A stretch of DNA of 64,000 nt from an uncultured Hyphomonas sp. (GCF_963678195.1 NZ_OY782759.1:310001-374000); one strand, 5' to 3'. Shown: positions 26,391-34,371, counted from the first letter of the stretch. Notes: a model not told the origin generated them from the letters alone. Translations and numbers: made by a program.

Positions 26391-26860
26391 TGGAGTGGAT
26401 GCATTTCCTGCGCTGGGCGCACATTATCGGAGCGGCCGTCCTGCTTGGCACCGGGGCGGGGATCGCCTTCTTCATGGTGATGGCGCACCGCACACGGGAT
26501 GCCCGGCTGATTGCGCACACAGCCTCCATCGTGGTGATTGCGGACTGGCTGTTTACGGCGACGGCCGTGGTGGCGCAGCCCATCACCGGCACGTTGCTCG
26601 CCATGGAAATGGGCTGGCCGCTGACGCAGGGCTGGATCGTCGCGGCGCTTGCGCTCTACGTCTTTACCGGCCTCTTCTGGCTGCCGGTCGTCTGGATACA
26701 GCACAAATTGCGCGATCTCGCCCGCGAAGCCGCAGAGGCGGGTGCGCCCCTGCCGGAGCGCTATTTCCGCCTCTATCGGATCTGGTTCGCTTGCGGGTTC
26801 CCGGCCTTCTTCGCCGTGCTGGCGATCCTCTGGCTGATGGTCTCCCGCCCGGTCTTCTAG
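26390..26860 (+). CDS. DUF2269 family inner-membrane protein
   Basis: A 156-residue protein with four membrane helices. The family pattern is MEWMHFLRWAHIIGAAVLLGTG at the N-terminus with a conserved His-rich first helix. Then come HTASIVVIADWLFTATAVVAQPITG, LTQGWIVAALALYVFTGLFWLPVVWIQ, and a last helix. Conserved His and Arg residues in helices 1 and 2 suggest a cofactor or metal role, but none is proven. It is directly coupled to the SDR-DoxX gene through a TGATG overlap. Confidence 0.85.
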   Translation: MEWMHFLRWAHIIGAAVLLGTGAGIAFFMVMAHRTRDARLIAHTASIVVIADWLFTATAVVAQPITGTLLAMEMGWPLTQGWIVAALALYVFTGLFWLPVVWIQHKLRDLAREAAEAGAPLPERYFRLYRIWFACGFPAFFAVLAILWLMVSRPVF

Positions 26861-26863
26861 CGC

Positions 26864-27739
26864 TTAGTCAGCGCCGACGGTCAGGAAGACTTCCGAGGCT
26901 GCCACGGTGAGGGCCGAAACGTCTGCATCCAGCGGATCCGGGCGTGCCGCCGTCGGATACGCTTCGCCGAGCAGGGTGAGCGCGCCGCGAATGGCCTCGG
27001 CCGCATCCGGGTTCTCAGCGGTGATCGCCTCTTCTTCTGAGTCGAACTGGTCCTTCGCGGCGGTGTAGAAACCGTAGCCGTCGAGGTAGGGCTCATAGAA
27101 TTCGGATTCGGTGGAAAGACGGTACATCTTGGTCGAGCGGTCGATCATGTCGGCCACCACGCCGGTGGTGATCGCCTCCGGGGTGGAGCCGTCGTCCGGC
27201 GCCTTTTTCGATGCCGCGCGCAGGGTCGCCACGATTTTCGCGGTGCGTGCATCGATCTCCTCGACACTCTCGCCGGCGAACACGGCGGCGGAGGCGTCCA
27301 GGAACTGGTCTGTGAAATCCGCCACGCCGCGCGCTTCGAACACGGGCTCCATATCGAACAGGACTTCGGACACCGGGTGCGCGAACATTTCGCCAGCGGC
27401 CTCGGTCTCACCGTCGCGATACGCATCGCGGGCGGCCAGAACATGGGCCTCCGCGACGGCGAGCGCGATATTGTAGACGACCGGATCGGTCAGGGCGGCT
27501 TCGATGGCGACACCGCCTTCGCCCTCACCGGAAGCCGCGGCCGGTGCGTTGACGGCTTCCAGCTTTGCTTCCACTTCGGCTTCTGTGGCGGTTGCGTCCG
27601 GCGCAGCGCTGTCGGCGGCTGGCTGTTCAGCGGGCGGGGCGTCCTTTGCGGCGGGCTCGCCACATCCGGCCAGTGCGGTCGTGGTCATGAGGGCGGCACC
27701 GAGGCCGAGATGTGTCCAGCGTTTCTTCTTGATATCCAT
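26864..27739 (-). CDS. Lipoprotein of unknown function
   Basis: A 291-residue exported protein. The start at 27739 gives MDIKKKRWTHLGLGAALMTT and lipobox ALAGC (Cys about 26). A longer upstream frame is antisense to ruvC and is rejected. After an Ala/Pro-rich linker (to about residue 72) there are six or more amphipathic helices, with VVYNIALAVAEAHVLAARDAYRDG near the beginning and a Tyr/Phe-rich segment (EFYEPYLDGYGFYTAAKDQF) in the second half. The pattern recalls imelysin-type helical lipoproteins, but the key motif cannot be seen, so I leave it unnamed. It is divergent from ruvC. Confidence 0.85.
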   Translation of the reverse strand: MDIKKKRWTHLGLGAALMTTTALAGCGEPAAKDAPPAEQPAADSAAPDATATEAEVEAKLEAVNAPAAASGEGEGGVAIEAALTDPVVYNIALAVAEAHVLAARDAYRDGETEAAGEMFAHPVSEVLFDMEPVFEARGVADFTDQFLDASAAVFAGESVEEIDARTAKIVATLRAASKKAPDDGSTPEAITTGVVADMIDRSTKMYRLSTESEFYEPYLDGYGFYTAAKDQFDSEEEAITAENPDAAEAIRGALTLLGEAYPTAARPDPLDADVSALTVAASEVFLTVGAD

Positions 27740-27856
27740 AGCCTTGCGGGGCTCCTTCCGGTCGGGGAAACAGGTCTGCGCTTGTCCTGCCCGAAATGAG
27801 AAGCATTCGCAACTGATATTCCGCCGCGTCTGCAGTCTTTCCGGGGGCAGGGATGT

Positions 27857-27871
27857 GAACAAATCGGGAAA
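27857..27871 (+). promoter_or_regulatory. Near-match to alphaproteobacterial LexA box upstream of ruvC
   Basis: GAAC, 7 nt, GAAA: one base short of GAAC-N7-GAAC, the direct-repeat LexA box of alphaproteobacteria (GTTC-N7-GTTC in the other orientation). It is 42 bp upstream of the ruvC start. RuvCAB is a usual LexA target in this class, so SOS control of the whole operon is plausible. Confidence 0.4.
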
Positions 27872-27913
27872 ATGCAAGGTGTCATTAACCGGCACGCCTG
27901 ATAGGTTGGCAGC

Positions 27914-28417
27914 ATGAGCACCACGATTCGAATCCTCGGTATCGACCCCGGCCTGCGCCATACCGGCTGGGGGGTTATTGAGCTGTCCGGCATGCGTCTG
28001 ACCCATATTGCGCATGGCGTGATCTCGGTCGACCCGAAACAAGAAATGGCCGAGCGCCTTGGCGGTATCTTCGAGGCTGTGGGCGAACTGGCCCGCTATC
28101 ACCAGCCGACTGCCGCCGGCGTGGAGGAGACGCTGGTGAACGCCAACCCGCGTTCGGCGCTGAAGCTCGGCCAGGCGCGCGGCGCAGCCATGGCAGCGCT
28201 GGCCATGGGCGGCATTCCGGTCGCCGAATTTGCGCCCCGCAAGATCAAGCTGGCCGTCGTCGGTACCGGCACGGCGGACAAGGACCAGGTCATGTTCATG
28301 GTGAAGCGCCTCCTGCCCAAGGCGGCGGACCTGAAATCGGACTCTTCCGATGCGCTGGCCTGCGCCATCTGTGCCGCGCACCATCTTCCGGCTGACATGA
28401 AGCGGGGGGCTGCATGA
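27914..28417 (+). CDS. ruvC: Holliday junction endonuclease RuvC
   Basis: Resolves Holliday junctions guided by RuvAB. The catalytic acidic residues can be read in ILGIDPGLRHTGWGV (first Asp), AGVEETLVNANPRSALKLGQ (Glu) and KSDSSDALACAICA (the C-terminal Asp pair). The 167-residue length is standard. A candidate LexA box lies upstream. The stop overlaps ruvA by ATGA, giving a tightly coupled ruvC-ruvA pair. Confidence 0.97.
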   Translation: MSTTIRILGIDPGLRHTGWGVIELSGMRLTHIAHGVISVDPKQEMAERLGGIFEAVGELARYHQPTAAGVEETLVNANPRSALKLGQARGAAMAALAMGGIPVAEFAPRKIKLAVVGTGTADKDQVMFMVKRLLPKAADLKSDSSDALACAICAAHHLPADMKRGAA

Positions 28418-29037
28418 TTATCGGACGCCTTGTCGGCGAGGTCGCAGGCCTCGGCACAGATCATCTGCTCGTGGACGTGAACGGCGTCGGCTATGTCTGC
28501 ATGGCGGGCACGCGGCTGCTCTCGCGCACGCATGCGGGGGAGAAGATTACCGTCCATGTCGAAACGCGGGTGACGGAGAATTCGATCACGCTGTTCGGCT
28601 TCGGCACGGATGAAGAGCGCGCCTGGTTTGTCCGTCTGCAGGATGTCCATGGCGTGGCTGGCAAGGCCGCAATGGCAATCCTCGATGCGATTACGCCAGC
28701 GGAACTGATGGACGCGATTGCGCTGGGCGATGCCAAAGTGCTGGAGCGGGCCAAAGGCGTCGGCAAGAAACTGGCCGAGCGGATTGTACACGATCTCTCC
28801 GGCAAGCCGCCGCCGATGGGACGGTTCGGCAAGTTCGAAGCCGCCAGCGCCGCTGGTATGGCGAGTGCGCCTGTGGCGGCTGCGACGGGCGCGCGGGGCG
28901 AGGCGATCTCCGCGCTGGTCAATCTGGGCTATACGCAAGGCGATGCGGCGCGTGCCGTGGCCAGCATTGCGAAAGATGCCGGTGACGGCGATGTCGGCGT
29001 GCTGGTCAAATCGGCGCTCAAGGAACTCGCGAAATGA
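28414..29037 (+). CDS. ruvA: Holliday junction DNA helicase subunit RuvA
   Basis: DNA-binding subunit that clamps the Holliday junction for RuvB. The N-terminal OB-fold (MIIGRLVGEVAGLGTDHLLVDVNGVGYVC) is followed by helix-hairpin-helix segments (VHGVAGKAAMAILDAI, then AKGVGKKLAERIVHDL). After a flexible linker comes the RuvB-interacting domain III (GEAISALVNLGYTQGDAARAV). The 207-residue length is normal. Its last bases contain AAGGA and the ATGA that starts the inserted DUF4393 gene, where ruvB would normally follow. Confidence 0.97.
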   Translation: MIIGRLVGEVAGLGTDHLLVDVNGVGYVCMAGTRLLSRTHAGEKITVHVETRVTENSITLFGFGTDEERAWFVRLQDVHGVAGKAAMAILDAITPAELMDAIALGDAKVLERAKGVGKKLAERIVHDLSGKPPPMGRFGKFEAASAAGMASAPVAAATGARGEAISALVNLGYTQGDAARAVASIAKDAGDGDVGVLVKSALKELAK

Positions 29038-29831
29038 GTTCAGCAGAACAGTTTGGTGTGCAGGTTGGTTCTGAAGTGGCCAAAGCAGTCGGTGAGGCTG
29101 CCAAGGAAGCCATCACAAATCTTATCGGCCCACCTACCAAAGAAGCGGGAATGCTGGCGGGAGATTTAATCGCTAATTGGAGGGCGGGAAACCTCGTTCG
29201 AATTTACAAGAAGTTTTTGCTGGAGACTGACGGGTTAGAATTGCCTGGAGAAGCGCTCAAGCGGTTGCCGTTTGGTTTCCGTGAATTGATACTGGAGCAA
29301 GGTTCCCGCGAAGATCAGCCTTGTCTTCAGGATGCTTGGGCACGCCTGTTAGCTACATCAGTCGAGCAAGGTTATCTTGAAGCGCACAAGTCCTATGCAA
29401 ATGATATCCAAAGCCTAACTCCGCTTGGAGCATTCATATTGGTTGCAATTAGCAAACAAGGAGGAGCTTCGAGTCCTGACAAGCTAGATACTGAAGTGTT
29501 GCTGACCTCAACTCGAGACTTGGTTGAACGATCTGCGACTGAAGTTGAGGCGGCATTGGCAATACTGCTGAAGTTGGGAATGTTGAACGTGTTTCCTGAC
29601 AAACTGGATAACTGGGATGTCGGCTCGTTAAATGAAAACTTCGGGAATGACGTTGGTGCATTAGCTAACGCAGTCAGACTGATTTTGCTCGATACTGTCG
29701 AGCGCTCCGCTTATGAGCCAACCAAGAAATATCGGACGATAGATTTGAGTGGTCATAAAGTGATGTGGTTTGAAATGTCGTTGTCGCCATATGGTGAAAA
29801 TTTCTATTCAGCATGCATCGAGGAATCATGA
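29034..29831 (+). CDS. DUF4393/Abi-alpha-like protein inserted between ruvA and ruvB
   Basis: A 265-residue soluble alpha/beta protein I place in the Abi-alpha (DUF4393, Pfam PF14337 as recalled) family, named for abortive infection. Visible features are the N-terminal [19 protein letters not shown] helix, [17 protein letters not shown] (about 78-95), [13 protein letters not shown] (about 98-110) and [20 protein letters not shown] (about 121-140). This is the pattern of alternating helices ending in a SPLxxxIL-like motif. Base composition is far from the neighbours: 24 of 60 bases are G or C in 29401-29460, against about two-thirds in ruvB. The start overlaps ruvA and the stop overlaps ruvB, each by ATGA. 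It is probably horizontally acquired; its role in defence is inferred by family and has not been shown for this family. Confidence 0.7.
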   Translation: MSSAEQFGVQVGSEVAKAVGEAAKEAITNLIGPPTKEAGMLAGDLIANWRAGNLVRIYKKFLLETDGLELPGEALKRLPFGFRELILEQGSREDQPCLQDAWARLLATSVEQGYLEAHKSYANDIQSLTPLGAFILVAISKQGGASSPDKLDTEVLLTSTRDLVERSATEVEAALAILLKLGMLNVFPDKLDNWDVGSLNENFGNDVGALANAVRLILLDTVERSAYEPTKKYRTIDLSGHKVMWFEMSLSPYGENFYSACIEES

Positions 29832-30856
29832 GCCGCGAGGGTGAACTCTCTGATCCGAACGCACAGGGCGGCGACGCGCTGGACCGGGCGCTCCGCCCTC
29901 AGACGTTTGAGGACTATATCGGCCAGCGCAAGGCGAAGGCGAACCTCAAGGTCTATGTCGATGCGGCCCGCGGGCGCTCCGAGGCGCTGGACCATGTTCT
30001 GCTGTTTGGCCCACCGGGGCTGGGCAAGACGACACTGGCGCAGATCCTGGCCCGGGAAATGGGCGTCGGCTTCCGCGCGACCTCCGGGCCTGTGATTGCC
30101 AAATCGGGGGATCTGGCTGCGATCCTCACGAATCTTGAGCCGAACGATGTTCTGTTCATCGACGAGATCCACCGCCTGCCGCCGGTCGTGGAGGAAATCC
30201 TATATCCTGCGATGGAGGATTATGCCCTCGACATCGTGATCGGGGAGGGGCCGTCGGCCCGCTCCGTACGGCTGGACCTCGCCCCGTTCACACTGGTCGG
30301 CGCCACGACGCGCGCGGGCCTTCTGGCAACGCCGCTGCGCGACCGGTTCGGTATTCCGGTGCGGCTGGAATTCTATGAGCCGGAAGAGCTGGGCCGCATC
30401 GTCATGGCTGCGGCACGCAAGCTAAATGCACAGATCACGGAGGAAGGCGCTGTCGAGATTGCCAGCCGCGCGCGGGGCACGCCGCGGATAGCGTTGCGCC
30501 TGCTGCGCCGGGTGCGCGACTTTGCCGAGGCCGCCGGTGATGCGATCAACCGGGAAAGCGCCGCCAGCGCGCTGAAGCGGCTGGAAATCGACAGCGACGG
30601 CCTCGACGCGCTGGATCGGCGTTACCTGCACGCACTGGTCAAGACCTATGCGGGCGGGCCGGTGGGCGTAGAGACGCTTGCGGCCGCCCTGTCTGAGGCA
30701 CGCGATGCAGTGGAAGACGTGATTGAGCCTTACCTGATGCAGCGCGGCTATGTCGCCCGCACGCCGCGCGGCCGCGTGGCGGCGCCGCTGGCCTATGAGC
30801 GTCTTGGCCTGCCGAATCCCGGTGGCCAGCAATCAGGATTGTTCGGGGAAAAATAA
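29828..30856 (+). CDS. ruvB: Holliday junction DNA helicase motor RuvB
   Basis: AAA+ branch-migration motor. It has Walker [14 protein letters not shown], Walker [13 protein letters not shown], sensor 1 [20 protein letters not shown] and the C-terminal winged helix ([25 protein letters not shown]). I chose the ATG at 29828, which overlaps the stop of the upstream Abi-alpha gene and has GAGGA 3-8 nt upstream (inside that gene). The alternative at 29813 is less likely. About 342 residues, the normal length, so the insertion has not damaged the gene. Confidence 0.97.
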   Translation: MSREGELSDPNAQGGDALDRALRPQTFEDYIGQRKAKANLKVYVDAARGRSEALDHVLLFGPPGLGKTTLAQILAREMGVGFRATSGPVIAKSGDLAAILTNLEPNDVLFIDEIHRLPPVVEEILYPAMEDYALDIVIGEGPSARSVRLDLAPFTLVGATTRAGLLATPLRDRFGIPVRLEFYEPEELGRIVMAAARKLNAQITEEGAVEIASRARGTPRIALRLLRRVRDFAEAAGDAINRESAASALKRLEIDSDGLDALDRRYLHALVKTYAGGPVGVETLAAALSEARDAVEDVIEPYLMQRGYVARTPRGRVAAPLAYERLGLPNPGGQQSGLFGEK

Positions 30857-30877
30857 GCCGTATAAGGAGAGACCCTG

Positions 30878-31321
30878 ATGATGCGTTCCGATGCCGACTT
30901 CATGAAAGAGGCCTATGCCGAGGCGCAGAAGGGGCTTGAGGAGGGCGGCCTGCCCATCGGCGCCGTCCTTGTGCGCGGCGGCGAGATTATCGGCCGCGGG
31001 CACAATCAACGCGTCCAGAAGGCAGACCCGATCCTGCATGGCGAGATGGCTTGTATGCAGAATGCCGGGCGGCAGGCGAGCTACAGGGACACGGTGATGT
31101 ACACCACCTTGTCGCCCTGCATGATGTGCACCGGCACGATCATCCAGTTCGGCGTGCCCCGCGTGGTCATCGGGGAAAGCGTCAATTTCAAGGGCTTCCA
31201 GGATGTGCTGGTGCTGGCGGGTGTGAAGGTGAAAGACCTGCACCATCCGGCCTGTATCGACATGATGGCAGACTTCATCCGGCAGCATCCGGGCCTGTGG
31301 AATGAAGACATCGGGCATTAG
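30878..31321 (+). CDS. Cytosine deaminase, Fcy1-like zinc enzyme
   Basis: Zinc-dependent hydrolytic deaminase of the cytidine deaminase superfamily. The zinc motif is HGEM (His54, catalytic Glu56) and SPCMMC (Cys81, Cys84). The sequence follows yeast Fcy1 closely by motif: GRGHNQRVQK, then LHGEMACMQNAGR, DTVMYTTLSPCMMCTGTII and a terminal LWNEDIGH. This suggests cytosine deamination to uracil (pyrimidine salvage) rather than guanine or tRNA adenosine deamination. AAGGAG lies 8 nt before the first ATG. It follows ruvB by 21 bp. Confidence 0.88.
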   Translation: MMRSDADFMKEAYAEAQKGLEEGGLPIGAVLVRGGEIIGRGHNQRVQKADPILHGEMACMQNAGRQASYRDTVMYTTLSPCMMCTGTIIQFGVPRVVIGESVNFKGFQDVLVLAGVKVKDLHHPACIDMMADFIRQHPGLWNEDIGH

Positions 31322-31415
31322 GCTGGCAGACCCACCCGACACAATTTGAACACTATTGACGCGCGATGGTGAGGATTGCGGCTTTTTTTGCTGCTTGATC
31401 CGAAAAGGACTCCCC

Positions 31416-32105
31416 ATGCTTCGCCAGACCTTCACCGCCCGGACGCCGCTCCGGACGGGCGCCTTTGCATTGCTGTGCGCAGTATTGGTGGCTTTCCTTC
31501 CTGCCGGTGCCGCGAGCGCGGAAAACACTGTGCCGGACAACGCAACCGCCAATTCCTACAACACTGGCTGGAAATGCGATGACGGCTTTCAGGAGCAGGA
31601 TGGCGCCTGCGCCGATATTCAGTTGCCGGACAATGCCTATCTGAACAACCGGTCTTTCGGCCGCGGCTGGGTCTGCATGTTCGGGTTCGAGCGTGTCGAG
31701 GAAGCCTGCGTGCCTGTGGACGTGCCCGATCATGCCTATCTTGAGCCGTCCGGCGTCCGGTGGAGCTGCGAACGCGGCTTTGAGGCGAAAGACGGCAAAT
31801 GCGTCGCGATCAATGTGCCGGAAAACGGCTATCTCAGCGGTCTCAGCTATAATGATGGCTGGGCATGCGAGCGGGGCTACAAAGCGGAACGTGATCGCTG
31901 TGTCGAAATTCTTGTGCCGGAACATGGCTATCTGAGTTCTGCGCGGTCCGGACCTGGCTGGAAATGCGAGCGCGGCTATATCGCGTCCGGCAATTCCTGC
32001 GTCTCGCTGAATGTGCCGGACAACGCACATATCAGCTACATGGAAGAGCGGTGGGAGTGCAACAAACCCTATATTCAGCGTGGGGACGTGTGCGTGCTGC
32101 CATGA
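31416..32105 (+). CDS. Secreted protein of six cysteine-pair repeats
   Basis: A 229-residue exported protein. The start at 31416 has AAAAGGAC before it and a signal peptide ending GAASA at residue 35. The rest is six tandem repeats of 31-33 residues (about 39-69, 70-102, 103-133, 134-166, 167-199 and 200-229). Each has the form V/L-P-D/E-N/H-x-Y-L, then G-W-x-C-x-x-G-Y/F, then a second Cys before V-x-x. Each repeat thus carries two cysteines, probably forming one disulfide per repeat in the periplasm or outside. I do not recognise a named family. It may bind a ligand or surface. A hairpin follows the stop. Confidence 0.85.
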   Translation: MLRQTFTARTPLRTGAFALLCAVLVAFLPAGAASAENTVPDNATANSYNTGWKCDDGFQEQDGACADIQLPDNAYLNNRSFGRGWVCMFGFERVEEACVPVDVPDHAYLEPSGVRWSCERGFEAKDGKCVAINVPENGYLSGLSYNDGWACERGYKAERDRCVEILVPEHGYLSSARSGPGWKCERGYIASGNSCVSLNVPDNAHISYMEERWECNKPYIQRGDVCVLP

Positions 32106-32163
32106 CGGCCGGCTAAAACCGGCATTCATGGCAGCTAGCAACACGAGCGCCCAGCACGTTCGG

Positions 32164-32188
32164 CCGGAGTGGCGCCTGCGCCATCCGG
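32164..32188. terminator. Strong hairpin between convergent genes
   Basis: Arms TGGCG and CGCCA around loop CCTG, extended to CCGGA and TCCGG across one bulged G. A second short hairpin (GCCGG and CCGGC) lies at 32108-32123. Neither has a clear T-tract; either could help end transcription from the two convergent genes. Confidence 0.35.
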
Positions 32189-32219
32189 TCAATCAGCTGA
32201 ATTCGGACGGGGTTACCGT

Positions 32220-32588
32220 CTAGGGCGGACCAGATACGTGCAACGCCGGATCAGGCCCGGCCATATCATGACCATGCGTGACTAAACCGGACTTATCCGG
32301 ACTATGGCGGACCTCTGCGGACTGCGCACGCAGGAAAGCCGGCACATCGCTGCAGCAGGCAGGATGCGCCCATGCCGCGATACGCGGCGCTTGATAAATA
32401 TAGAGATCGTCGGGCGGGGGCGGATCGGATAACCGGACGAACCGGATATTGCCGAAGCAATCGACCGCGCACAGGGCTTCGCGCCCGCTGCGCGCGTGCC
32501 AGGCGGCAACGCGCAGCAGGTTCCAGACCAGCCATGGCCAGAACAGCGGCACGACAAAGTCAAAATAGGTGCGAAGGCTCGGATGCAT
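32220..32588 (-). CDS. Small hypothetical protein
   Basis: A 122-residue product with an aromatic, hydrophobic N-terminal segment (YFDFVVPLFWPWLVWNLLRVAAW) that looks like one membrane-associated helix. A more polar, proline-containing part follows (DCFGNIRFVRLSDPPPPDDLYIYQAPRIAAW). The aromatic pattern is that of a true protein, but the ATG has no evident ribosome-binding site, and a competing frame on the same strand exists (to 32674). I do not recognise a family. It is the only plausible gene in this stretch. Confidence 0.4.
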   Translation of the reverse strand: MHPSLRTYFDFVVPLFWPWLVWNLLRVAAWHARSGREALCAVDCFGNIRFVRLSDPPPPDDLYIYQAPRIAAWAHPACCSDVPAFLRAQSAEVRHSPDKSGLVTHGHDMAGPDPALHVSGPP

Positions 32589-32807
32589 GCCGCAAGGATG
32601 AGGCCGGGGACAATCCGGGTGGATAGGCGCAGGCCTTTATCCGGAGTTCCCTGGATCATGGCATCTCCAACCACGGTGTTTCAGTGTAGCCAGCGCAGCA
32701 GAGCCGCGTTTCCGATCAGGCAGGCAGACCCCCTCAAGGTCACGAGTGCGGTAGGGGGACAGGCGTGGATTTCTCCTCATTTCAGGGGCTTGTCTGGTCA
32801 GTGGATA
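32589..32807. other. Intergenic stretch without a supported gene
   Basis: Together with the structured element that follows, this forms a 337-bp gap before the PAP2 gene. The only frames here are short or lack start signals. No tRNA-like cloverleaf, repeat or insertion-sequence end is seen. Confidence 0.6.
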
Positions 32808-32873
32808 AATAACCTCTGGATAGAAAAGGTATTCCCTTTTTGATTATGATTCTGGCAACCAGAGAGAGTTATT
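32808..32873 (+). ncRNA. Candidate structured 5' element upstream of PAP2 gene
   Basis: AATAAC-CTCTGG (32808-32819) pairs with CCAGAG-AGA-GTTATT (32859-32873) except for a 3-nt bulge. An inner hairpin lies at 32824-32840 (AAAAGG and CCTTTT). The result is a two-level hairpin about 52 nt before the PAP2 start, in locally AT-rich DNA. It could be a leader structure or transcript end. No known riboswitch class is recognised. Confidence 0.3.
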
Positions 32874-32925
32874 GCGTTAAACCGTTGGAGCGGGTGGCGG
32901 CAACGCCGCATAATGGGAGATGGCA

Positions 32926-33933
32926 ATGCCGAGGTGGCTGCTTGTCTTTATTGCGATCACGGTCGGGCCGACCGGCGCAGCCTTTGGCCTGGCAAGTCTG
33001 ACCCGGACGCCGCCGCCAAATCCACTGCACGGATCATTCATGGTGTCGTCGGCGCTGATGCTGAATGTCGGCATCTGGGCGGTGATCGGGCATGCCGCCT
33101 ATCTGCTGTTTATCGAGAAGGATCTTCGCCTGCATCGGCTCGCGGCGTTTTCAGCGAGCCTGCTCTCGCGTCACAACCTTTATCACCGCGTCCTTCCGGT
33201 CATGTTGACCAGCCTCTTTCTGGGCGCCTTCACCGCCTACAAGATCATGATTCCGGTGGTGAACCCGTTTTCCTATGATGCGCTGTTCAGCGATATGGAC
33301 CGGATGATTTTCGGCACAGACCCCTGGCGCCTGACGCATGCGCTGATGGGGCCGGAAGGCACGGCTTTCGTCGACTATGTCTACATGCTGTGGTTCCCGG
33401 CCTTCCTGATTGTGCCGATCCTTGTCAGCCTTTTCTGCAGTCTGGAGATCCGCAAACGGTACTTCTTCAGTTTCATCGGCGTCTGGGCCTTGCTGGGGCT
33501 GGTCCTGGCGACTCTCTGGTCATCGGCCGGCCCGTGTTTCCTGGAGCTGATCGGGCATCCTTATCAGGATCGGTATGCGGATCTGTTGCCGATTGAGGGT
33601 GCCGAATATGCCAATATGGGTCAGGCCTATCTGGCCTGGGGCTATCGTGAAGGCGGGATGGCCATCGGGAAGGGGATTTCCGCCATGCCGTCCATCCATG
33701 TGTCAGTGGCAACGCTTTACGTCTTGCTGGCCCGGCATTGCCACCGTGTCTTCCTGGGCCTCGCCGCTGTCTTTTATGCGTTGATCCTGTTCGGCTCAGT
33801 GCACCTTGGCTATCACTATTTCGTGGACGGCATTGTCGGTACATTGGGTACGATGGGCATCTGGTGGCTGTCCGGCAGGCTGGTGTCCAGAGAGATCCCG
33901 GCAGAGGATACCCAGCCCGCCCCGGCCGGTTAG
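32926..33933 (+). CDS. PAP2-superfamily membrane phosphatase/phosphotransferase
   Basis: A 335-residue inner-membrane protein with about six helices. The active-site motifs GKGISAMPSIHVSVATLY and GSVHLGYHYFVDGIVG give the catalytic Ser/His and His/Asp set of the PAP2_3 type, which includes inositolphosphotransferases (AUR1-like). I chose the ATG at 32926, with GGGAG 6 nt upstream. The substrate is unknown; a lipid phosphate is likely. It is convergent with the DUF-free gene that follows. Confidence 0.85.
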   Translation: MPRWLLVFIAITVGPTGAAFGLASLTRTPPPNPLHGSFMVSSALMLNVGIWAVIGHAAYLLFIEKDLRLHRLAAFSASLLSRHNLYHRVLPVMLTSLFLGAFTAYKIMIPVVNPFSYDALFSDMDRMIFGTDPWRLTHALMGPEGTAFVDYVYMLWFPAFLIVPILVSLFCSLEIRKRYFFSFIGVWALLGLVLATLWSSAGPCFLELIGHPYQDRYADLLPIEGAEYANMGQAYLAWGYREGGMAIGKGISAMPSIHVSVATLYVLLARHCHRVFLGLAAVFYALILFGSVHLGYHYFVDGIVGTLGTMGIWWLSGRLVSREIPAEDTQPAPAG

Positions 33934-33939
33934 GCCCGT

Positions 33940-34371
33940 TCAGGGCAGCATCACGGCGCCGCCTTTCCAGAAGATCGCGATCAGGATGGACGCCGCCGAC
34001 ACGATCAGCGACAGCGCCGCCATGCGGGTGGAGATGCGGAAGCGTTTTGTGTCTTCCTGCAGATCGGCCAGCACGCTGGCCAGCAGGGGGAAGTTCACGC
34101 AGTGGCGGTCGCCCCCGATGCGCAGGCTGAACACATTCACACTGTCGCCATCGCCGGTGTGCGAGCCGTATCTGGCATTCATGTGATAATAGAGCCGGCC
34201 GAAGATCAGGTCCGGGTCACAGCGGAAGCGTTTTGCCAGCATGTCGATATCAATCGGCACCCAGATCTTTGTGGAGCGGGTCTTGGTCTCGTCGGAGAAG
34301 TCAGAGAATTCGCGGTCATAGCGCCGGTAGATCTCCGTCAGCAGGCGCTCATCTGTCGGAATCTTCGCCAT
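33940..34371 (-). CDS. Hypothetical protein with C-terminal membrane helix
   Basis: A 143-residue protein. The start at 34371 has GGGAG 4-9 nt upstream. The soluble N-terminal part (KIPTDERLLTEIYRRYDREFSDFSDE, then IDIDMLAKRFRCDPDLIFGRLYYHMNARYG) resembles a helical domain with a short winged segment. Then come RIGGDRHCVNFPLLASVL and a C-terminal helix (AALSLIVSAASILIAIFW) that would place the N-terminus in the cytoplasm. I do not recognise a family. It is divergent from the PadR cassette. Confidence 0.7.
   Translation of the reverse strand: MAKIPTDERLLTEIYRRYDREFSDFSDETKTRSTKIWVPIDIDMLAKRFRCDPDLIFGRLYYHMNARYGSHTGDGDSVNVFSLRIGGDRHCVNFPLLASVLADLQEDTKRFRISTRMAALSLIVSAASILIAIFWKGGAVMLP

Noticed and set aside
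27740-28384. N-terminal extension of the lipoprotein frame into the ruvC region
   Set aside because: It is antisense to ruvC; the ATG at 27739 begins a clean lipoprotein signal.
32282-32674. 130-codon minus-strand frame overlapping the small hypothetical gene
   Set aside because: It is rich in Arg, Ser and Cys without hydrophobic pattern. The competing frame (32220-32588) looks more like protein, though both are uncertain.
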